Below, one piece after another: positions 57,819-64,000 of a DNA stretch of 64,000 nt (the first letter of the stretch is position 1; the number at the start of each line of letters is the position of its first letter). The notes below the pieces were generated by a model. The model was not told the origin of the DNA, did not search any database, and saw only the letters and a list, made by a program, of their open reading frames with translations. The stretch is from Schizophyllum amplum (Eukaryota > Basidiomycota > Agaricomycetes > Agaricales > Schizophyllaceae): positions 186,001 through 250,000 of the forward strand of contig VDMD01000004.1 in assembly GCA_007026445.1 (NCBI GenBank), read 5' to 3'. Made by a program: the position numbers and the translations under genes.

Positions 57819-59275
57819 ATGTCGTCCGATCCGTTGGCGTCGGTCTTCAACCGTGCTCAGCTTACTCCCTTCGACATCGCTTATGTCCAGTACAACCTCG
57901 TGGTTATATGCCTGAACTTCGTCTTCTATGGTACGCCAGACCATCAACCCTTGGCATCTGGCGCTGACGAGAACCAACATACAGGCGTGCAGACCGGGCT
58001 CTTCATTGCGGCCATTGCCGTACTGGCGTGAGTTTCTGGGATATTCGATGCGCGTGCCAAATCTGACCAATCTTGCTCGTATCAGGCGTAAGGGAGGGAG
58101 AGCTTGGATACTCAGAGTAGCCGTCGTCGTGCTGTTCGTCTCATCGACGATGTGTGCAGTAGCACAAGCCAGATCATACGTGATCCTCATGCGGCTGTAT
58201 GAACGAAATCCGCCGTCCATAGCGGCGAAGTTGTACCACATTGCCATTGTCATCGAAGTGAGCAACCGCGTCAATGTGCGCCTGCTTTTCTCTCTCTTAT
58301 TGACTTATGAACGTTATGCTGAAATCAGTCAAGTATATACTCAGTGATGCGCTCGTCGTCTGGAGAGCATGGGTCTTATGGTCGCACAGTCGCTTCGCAA
58401 AGGGCCTTCTACTGTTGTGCATGATTTGTAGCGTTGGTGAGCCTTCCTCGGTTTGCTTTCCTACATCTTCTTACATTGCTGTTCTCACAGTTGGAGCGAT
58501 ATTCGAAAGCATCTGGCTCAAGCCATTAGACATCAGGGGGGACATGCTCTTTCCTGAAATCCTTCTGCCGCTGTCGCTCTTCATTACTAATCTTGTCGCG
58601 ACAGTCCTCGTCGGAATTCGAGTCCGGTACGTGGCGTGTCTGTGACTCCTTCCATTTTTTCTGCTCATCGCAGTTGCATCAATCGCTAGGCTTCACCGGC
58701 GAGAGGTCGGCTTGACGTTGCGCCCGCTTGGCACAGGTGCTCGGATGGGGGGTGTCCTAATGCTCCTCCTCGAGTCTGGCGTAGCGTATTGCGTGCTTTG
58801 GGTACTTCCTCTGCATAGAAGCGCGGAGCGCGAGGCTAATGACTCACTCATCCTTTCAGGCCGTTGACTGTGCCATAACTGCGCCTCGTCTGCCTTCGGA
58901 AGTCTTTGGTAGAAGCCTGATATTCGAGAGTATACTTTACCTTCTTGCGGTGCGTGCCGATTGCCGAGCATTGGGCTGATATAGACTTGAGAGGTAAGAT
59001 AGGCGCTGAAACTACGACAGGGAATTTATCCGACCTTCGTCGTTGTGCTTATTATGCTGCACCAGCGTTCGACCGCCCAATGGATGATTGGGAGCCATGG
59101 TCGCTCCCTAGAGACGATGCGGTTCAGAACCCGATTCAACAATGATCCGCTCCGGAACTCTGACAGGGGGGCAGAAGACTTGGCTATGCACGATATGTCG
59201 TCAGTGCCGGATGGCCTGGACGAGGACACCTTCATCTCCGCATCAACCCCGAGGAAAGCCAGCACTGTGCAGTAG
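57819..59275 (+). CDS. Basidiomycete seven-TM protein of unknown function
   Basis: Starts MSSDPLASVFNRAQLTPFD. After splicing, seven hydrophobic helices appear: AYVQYNLVVICLNFVFYG; VQTGLFIAAIAVLA; WILRVAVVVLFVSSTMCA; the stretch leading to SDALVVWRAWVLW; FAKGLLLLCMICSV; LPLSLFITNLVATVLVG; and GIYPTFVVVLIMLHQR. The VWRAWVLW signature near 58360 is typical of a large Agaricomycete family of uncharacterised integral membrane proteins. Seven or so introns; the one after IVIE leaves the frame one base short at 58258, where a second G would make a perfect donor. The tail is short and hydrophilic, ending ASTPRKASTVQ. Confidence 0.8.
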
Positions 59276-59628
59276 TCGGTTGAAAATCGTACACGATGAG
59301 GACGTGAACTAGCCCAGCTTCATCGAAACCTTGAGAGATATTTCCCGACACTAGATGCAAAGGACGGTGTAAGAAGTACATATGGGAAAGGCGATGTACA
59401 GTAAGTACATTGTACAGACTTCAACATTTACCATGTGATACGCACGTGAAGCGCGGTACATCGGGCCGGCACGGATTCAGAATCATTGAGCTCGATCGAT
59501 CGGCTTCAGGCCTCAATACTCAGTGTTCACTTGTTCGGCGGGACTTGTCTTCGGGCCTCGCCAGGCGCCTGAGCGAATTTTCGCGAGCATAAGCCAGTCC
59601 TAACATCAGAACTAAACGCAAGGGCTCG
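59276..59628. other. Intergenic, no gene seen
   Basis: 353 bases between two plus-strand genes, holding the 3' UTR of the 7-TM gene and the promoter of the next. Nothing distinctive. Confidence 0.5.
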
Positions 59629-61150
59629 ATGGAAACGAAGACGGATAAACGAAGAGCGTCCAGCGTTCCCGTGCAGAAGAAGAGGGCGCTCGTCCTGGGT
59701 AAGCGTACAATGTTGCCTCTTCTTCAGCTACAGATTTACTGAATCACATTTAGATTGTGTGGAGGTCACTCCTCTTCCCCCGCGCAAGCGGTCCAGTGAG
59801 CATCTGTCTGCGGGGCTCGAATCGCTGTACAATGGTTTTACAGAATATGACGTTGCCCCTCCTGCACCAACAAGACAAACAAGATCAACGACAGACGCCA
59901 AGAGGAAGGCAGGAAAGACCAACGCGGCGGCAAAGAAAACACCTCCCAGCTCTAAAAGAGCCCCAAAGAGTACAGATGGGTCGCCGGTTGCAGCGCAAAA
60001 GCCTACATCGAAGCGAGGGCGACGTGCGTGTGCGTGCAAGTTCTATATCTCAGGCGCTGTATGACCAATCTCATCCCTATCGCATATAGCGATATCGGGC
60101 GCACCGCCTCGATTGCATGCCGCCCCCATTGCTCAGTTGGGCATTGGCCTCAAGCCCAAGCGCCTTCCACCTCGCAGCCGATTTCGAACGCGAAGCGCAA
60201 GCCCTGCGGATGAACCCACGTCCTTGACATCGGCATTGACGATAGATGAGCCTCCCAGCTCGTCTAAGGCATCGCGGAAGACTCGACCTCACGCACCACC
60301 TACAGAGGCGCGCGTCAAGGAAGTGGCCAAGCCAACTGAGGCTTCGACTACAGTCCCAGCGTCGTCTTGCAAGGAGACAGAGGTTCGCGCTTCTGTCCAT
60401 CGTGACGTACCAGCCAGCGGTGGTCTCGACACCGACACCGAACGCGAACCTTCGCCTGACAATGCAACGTCGCCACGGGCTCTATCAGTCTCCGCGAACG
60501 ACATCACTGCAGCTTCAGCGCCACCACAGCCCACAACCGACGAAGCAATCTCCACTCAGACACCTCGTCTACCGCCTAGCCCTCCACCGAGCGACCAAAT
60601 CCGTAAGCGTGTAAGCCCGAAGCGCACTCAATCTCTCGTAGATCAGCCGCTCAGTCTACCGGGGCAACCGAGCACCTCACGGTCCCCGTCCGATCCCCCA
60701 AGTGCGCCAGCAGAAGGCCAACGCTTGAAGAAAGCGAAGACCGAGAGCGCGATCGACGTCGATGCCGTCGCAATGGATTTCGCTATGGTAGTCCCCGAGT
60801 GGGTCCCGCCCGACGGTGGTGTGCCTGGTGTACGCCACATCTTCGACCGTCAGTTTTGTCATAGCATTTCTATCCTGTCGCTAATCCTGTCGCTTCCAGA
60901 CATGCATCACGCCCTCTCCCTGGAATCGGGTGCGCGCCGCAGACTGGAGAAGCAGCTCTCTGCTGAGCTGAAGTTGCGCGTTACTGCGGAACGCGAGGCC
61001 GAGCGCCTGCGTGCGGAGGTGATCGATATGCAACAGGAGGTGAACAACGTGCGGCAGGAGGAGAAAGAGCGTCGTGAGCGTAAGGAGGCAAGGCGTCGCG
61101 AAAGACGTGCTGCTGGGCTGTCGAGCTCCGATGCTGGGACCCGTGCGTGA
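59629..61150 (+). CDS. Unrecognised nuclear-type protein with basic coiled-coil C-terminus
   Basis: Starts METKTDKRRASSVPVQKKRA; introns near 59700-59750, 60026-60091 and 60850-60900 keep the frame (LVLDCVEVTPLPPRKR; GRPISGAPPRLHAAP). Short basic clusters (PPRKR, KRKAGK, SKRAPK) look like nuclear localisation signals. The middle is Ser/Pro/Thr-rich and disordered. The motif VVPEWVPPDGGVPGVRHIFD near 60790 is the most ordered-looking part. The last 80 residues form a highly charged coiled coil (LEKQLSAELKLRVTAEREAE) ending in an Arg/Glu run. No family recognised. Confidence 0.7.
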
Positions 61151-61937
61151 CGTTGTCGACGACCCTTACCATCTTTGTCTGCGTTATGTGGACTTCCATC
61201 GGACTCCTTCACCCCTTCGTCCTGGTGTTTAACTTCACCACTTGAGCGCTGAAGCTAACCCCTATTTTCTTGAACACACATTTCTTGGACACACACATTT
61301 TTGACCTCAACGACGCACTACATTTCTTGGACCCCTCTACCTACACTGTAGATCTCCCCCACCAATTGCACTTCAGATGCCACCCACCCATACTCGAGAT
61401 CCACTCTACCGACACTCCAACTCCCTCCCCACTGTACACCCCAAGTATCAACAAAATGTACGACCACCGAGTCCCGACCAACAACATTACTACGCTGAGA
61501 AACAGGTACAATAATACGACCATGAGAGTCTTGACAGAATGTACGTATAGCGAGGGCATGATAATGTTCCGTATGTGCGTTATGTGCGCGTCGCAAAGGT
61601 AAGCAAGCAAAGATAACACCTGGGTAAGCAAAGGGTGCCTCCGCGGCGCGCGGTATATATGTGAAGAATTGGATAGGATGCTGACGACGACCTGTCCAAA
61701 TGAGATACGAGAATTTGTGTGACGGCGGCGGATCGCAATATGATGGACTGGACGTTCTTTACGCTTGATGCTATGGAGAATCCAGGTTCCAAATGTCTTT
61801 TCCTGCTGACCGCTGGATCCATATGCAGGCGGAGATCCGTGGGAGGGGGCGGTGGCATATGCAGTCGGCCACGTTCACCTAGATGTTGTTTTCTACATGT
61901 CGTTTATCGGGGGCGGCGGCGCGCGACCAGCTGTGGA
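61151..61937. other. Convergent intergenic region, low complexity
   Basis: About 790 bases between two converging genes. A CT/AC-rich stretch at 61270-61500 gives open frames on both strands that look like low-complexity translation, not genes. No domain or repeat unit identified. Confidence 0.5.
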
Positions 61938-63081
61938 TCACCCCCAATAGCTGTCGTCGTAGGGTCCATCGAGCGCGCCTTCGGGAGCAACGCGGAGCGC
62001 CGCGTAATCTACGACGCCGACGCCATGCTCCATGGCGAGCGTGAGCGCCGCCAGAGCCTTCTCCGATCGAGAAGACGGGAGTGGAATACTGTCCGAGGGC
62101 GGCGATGAATGCAGGGAGGCGCATGATGATGCGGTTGAATTCGTCTCCGCACTGGATAGCTCTTGCAGCGGCCGAAACGCATCCGAGCAGGACATCCCGA
62201 CATCGATCTCGACGTCGTCATCGTCGTCGGAGGGGGAGGCGGAGCTCGCCGAATCGAAGGGCGCGGACGGTGAGGAGTAGCCGCTGCTTCGCTCGGGTGA
62301 TGCTTCGGGGTCGCCATCTCCAGGAGCGGCGCGCATGCGTTTGCGACGAGGGTTGCCGCCGAACGGGTCTGCGTGCTCGCCCGTATATATGACCACTTCA
62401 TCATCATCATCCGAGGCATCCTGGGTGCATGTGAATGCAGCACAACGGGCGGCAGGTGCACGTTTGTGGCCTCGACGACGAGTCTCGGCGACGCCGGTTT
62501 TGATGTCCGGCCGAGAACCTGTCCGCGCCTGTTCGAGTTCGCGCATGCGACGCACGAAGCGCTCGCTGGTCTCTGCGACACTGCGATGGAGCTCCGAGTC
62601 GGCTTCTGAGCGAAGGCGGCTCATGTCTGGTTCGCTCAGCATCTCGTAGTCGCTTGCCAGGGACTCGGGCTCGCTGGCGCGTCCACGGCAGCGACTGGGC
62701 GCGGAGAGATTATTGCGCGCGGTCCCAAGCTGAAATTCGGCTGGCGACGTAGCAAGTGCGGGACGTCTACGCTGCCCTATCGAGAATATTGACGCAGGTA
62801 AAGTCCCTGGCTCGGGAGTAGGGCTCTTGAAGCGCACATCAGCACATCGGTCGACGGATGACTGGCAGGAGACGTACCGAGAGGCCCTGCTTCCTCTTGG
62901 TGCCCTTCCGCCGCAAGTCAGCGTCCCACTTGTCCGAGACCAGAGAGCCACGATCGGAGAGTCGCACACGGCCAAAGGGCTGCGGCCGGGACTCTACGGC
63001 CTTGTCTGAAGCGTGATGGCCAGATGGCGAGGCCGATTGGGATCTCCTGCGGGAGCTTTCGGCAAAGAGCAGGGACGCCAT
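61938..63081 (-). CDS. Unrecognised acidic/Ser-rich protein, two exons
   Basis: Starts MASLLFAESSRRRSQSASPS at 63081. One intron (GTACGT to CTTCAAG, about 62815-62875) joins RKQGLS to SPTPEPGTLPASIF. The second exon includes SLASDYEMLSEPDMSRLRS and a helix SVAETSERFVRRMRELEQA. It has two acidic patches (ASDDDDEVVIY and SPSDDDDDVEIDV) around a basic PRRKRMR cluster. The conserved-looking end is EKALAALTLAMEHG and VVDYAALR. Mostly disordered and phospho-site rich, suggesting a nuclear regulatory protein. I do not recognise an ortholog. Confidence 0.7.
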
Positions 63082-63476
63082 TGGTGCAGAGGACCTCGCC
63101 TGGTTCAGAGTCAGCAGTGGAGGCGCGACGGCAGGAGATGAGCGCAGGAAGCAAGCGAGACGGCGGCGTTTTGTGGTGGCGAGAGGCAAGCCACAAACCG
63201 TGTCACCGTGACACTGGCCTGTCATTTCACGTGATCTTGGTTCAGGGCGCCGAATGACATTTACGCCAGTGTACACCTAAGTGTAGCCCAGCGCAGGCTA
63301 TACCGGTGACAGCATTTGATAGCAAAGATCCAATGATGATCAAGATCTAGTCGGTGGGAAATTCGCAAGTCACCAAGTCCAGCCAAGTCCCCGCCACCGA
63401 GTTCGACGCGCTTGTCACACTGTGACCGTAATTGATTTATTTGACAGGCGCGCTTGTCTCTTTACTTTCTACCGTC
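63082..63476. other. Divergent intergenic region
   Basis: 395 bases containing the promoters of the acidic Ser-rich gene (minus) and the F-box-like gene (plus). No TATA stands out. Confidence 0.5.
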
Positions 63477-64000
63477 ATGTCTTCTGTACTGCCAGACGAG
63501 CTCCTCAAGGAAATACTCGAGCCAGCCTTCACAATACCGGATGCCCTCTTTCGTGACCACTCAGAACGCTCGCCTTTCTCGACCTACGTCGACAATTATA
63601 GAGTGTCATCTCTCTTGCTGGTCGACAGAACATGGTGTCGCATCGGCACCCCATTACTCTACCACGACGTCGTCCTCCGATCAAAGGCACAGGCCGTAGC
63701 TCTTGCTGCCGCGCTCAAATCCAATCCCGGTCTCAGTCGCTGGGTTCGCAAGCTACGCGTCGAGGGTGGCTTCGGGCCGTCCATGAAGCACATACTGCAG
63801 AAATGTGGACCCTATATCACGGATATATGCCTCATGATCGCGCTCTACAGTGCTGAAAACGCCAACGGTCTCGCCTCGTCCCTCCTGCCCTGAACCCGAC
63901 GGGTCTGGTCTTGTTGTTTCCGCCTGGTAGGCGCCCGTCCCAAAACAAGAACGCCAGCAATCTTTTTGAAGCATTAGCTCAAGCGGTGCCGACGTGGAAC
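63477..64000 (+). CDS. F-box-like protein, partial at window end, frame-broken
   Basis: Starts MSSVLPDELLKEILEPAF, an F-box-like LPDELL helix of a large Agaricomycete family. It continues with SSLLLVDRTWCRIGTPLLY, VVLRSKAQAVALAAALKSNP and VRKLRVEGGFGPSMKHIL, the start of a leucine-rich-type solenoid. A premature TGA at 63891 follows a frame change. If one C is missing in the run near 63884-63885 the frame continues LPALNPTGLVLLFPPGRRP to the window end. So the gene is probably whole and extends beyond base 64000. F-box proteins usually act as SCF ubiquitin-ligase adaptors; substrate unknown. Confidence 0.78.

Noticed and set aside
61270..61602. Open frames on both strands over a CT/AC-rich stretch
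   Set aside because: Low-complexity DNA keeps several frames open; no motif or splice partner is present.

Overview
The window looks like a stretch of nuclear genome from an Agaricomycete (mushroom or bracket-fungus) basidiomycete. The evidence is the gene density, many 45-80 nt GT-AG introns, a GC-rich third codon position in coding frames, and lineage-typical families: a FunK1 kinase, a tandem-cupredoxin GPI protein, basidiomycete 7-TM proteins and an F-box-like LPDELL protein. The species cannot be named from the sequence alone. I saw no rRNA, tRNA, CRISPR array, transposon or viral gene.

Layout. 0.1-9.0 kb: INO80 remodeller and mitochondrial fumarase, both on the minus strand. 9.6-13.2 kb: PEX11 (plus), a doubtful small ORF, and lipoyl synthase (minus). 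13.3-15.9 kb: two tandem BTB-domain paralogues (plus). 16.2-20.2 kb: two neighbouring nuclear-pore genes, NUP96-like and POM34-like (minus). 21.1-22.7 kb: secreted two-domain cupredoxin (plus). 23.1-25.6 kb: RPL22 and CBF5, divergent from a 155-bp promoter. 26.3-29.2 kb: FunK1 kinase (minus). 29.7-35.2 kb: DHX29-type RNA helicase (minus). 35.9-38.2 kb: nuclear protein with a SAP-like N-terminus (minus). 38.8-43.5 kb: two tandem flavocytochrome b2 (L-lactate dehydrogenase) genes (plus). 44.2-45.4 kb: unrecognised protein (minus). 46.1-49.4 kb: LIM-domain protein (plus). 50.0-53.3 kb: 7-TM protein with a very long Ser/Pro-rich tail (plus). 53.7-55.1 kb: secreted histidine acid phosphatase-like protein (minus). 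55.7-56.4 kb: J-domain protein (minus). 57.8-59.3 kb: a second 7-TM protein (plus). 59.6-63.1 kb: two unrecognised proteins. The window ends inside an F-box-like gene.

How the genes relate. Most are unrelated housekeeping genes. Plausible functional pairings are RPL22/CBF5 (ribosome biogenesis), NUP96/POM34 (nuclear pore) and fumarase/lipoyl synthase/flavocytochrome b2 (mitochondrial carbon metabolism). Only the first two are close enough to suggest shared regulation.

The strongest unexpected signal is window-wide. At least a dozen otherwise well-conserved coding frames are broken by one missing base, and almost every break lies in or next to a short homopolymer run. Five fall in 270 bp of the first flavocytochrome b2 gene and four in the LIM gene. 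This fits uncorrected homopolymer under-calling in a long-read assembly better than gene decay. An automatic annotation of this contig would therefore split or truncate several real genes. I did not find a convincing new multi-gene system. The most original biology is intron turnover between the b2 copies, the 7-TM protein with a repeat-rich tail, and a fumarase presequence built from two mini-exons.
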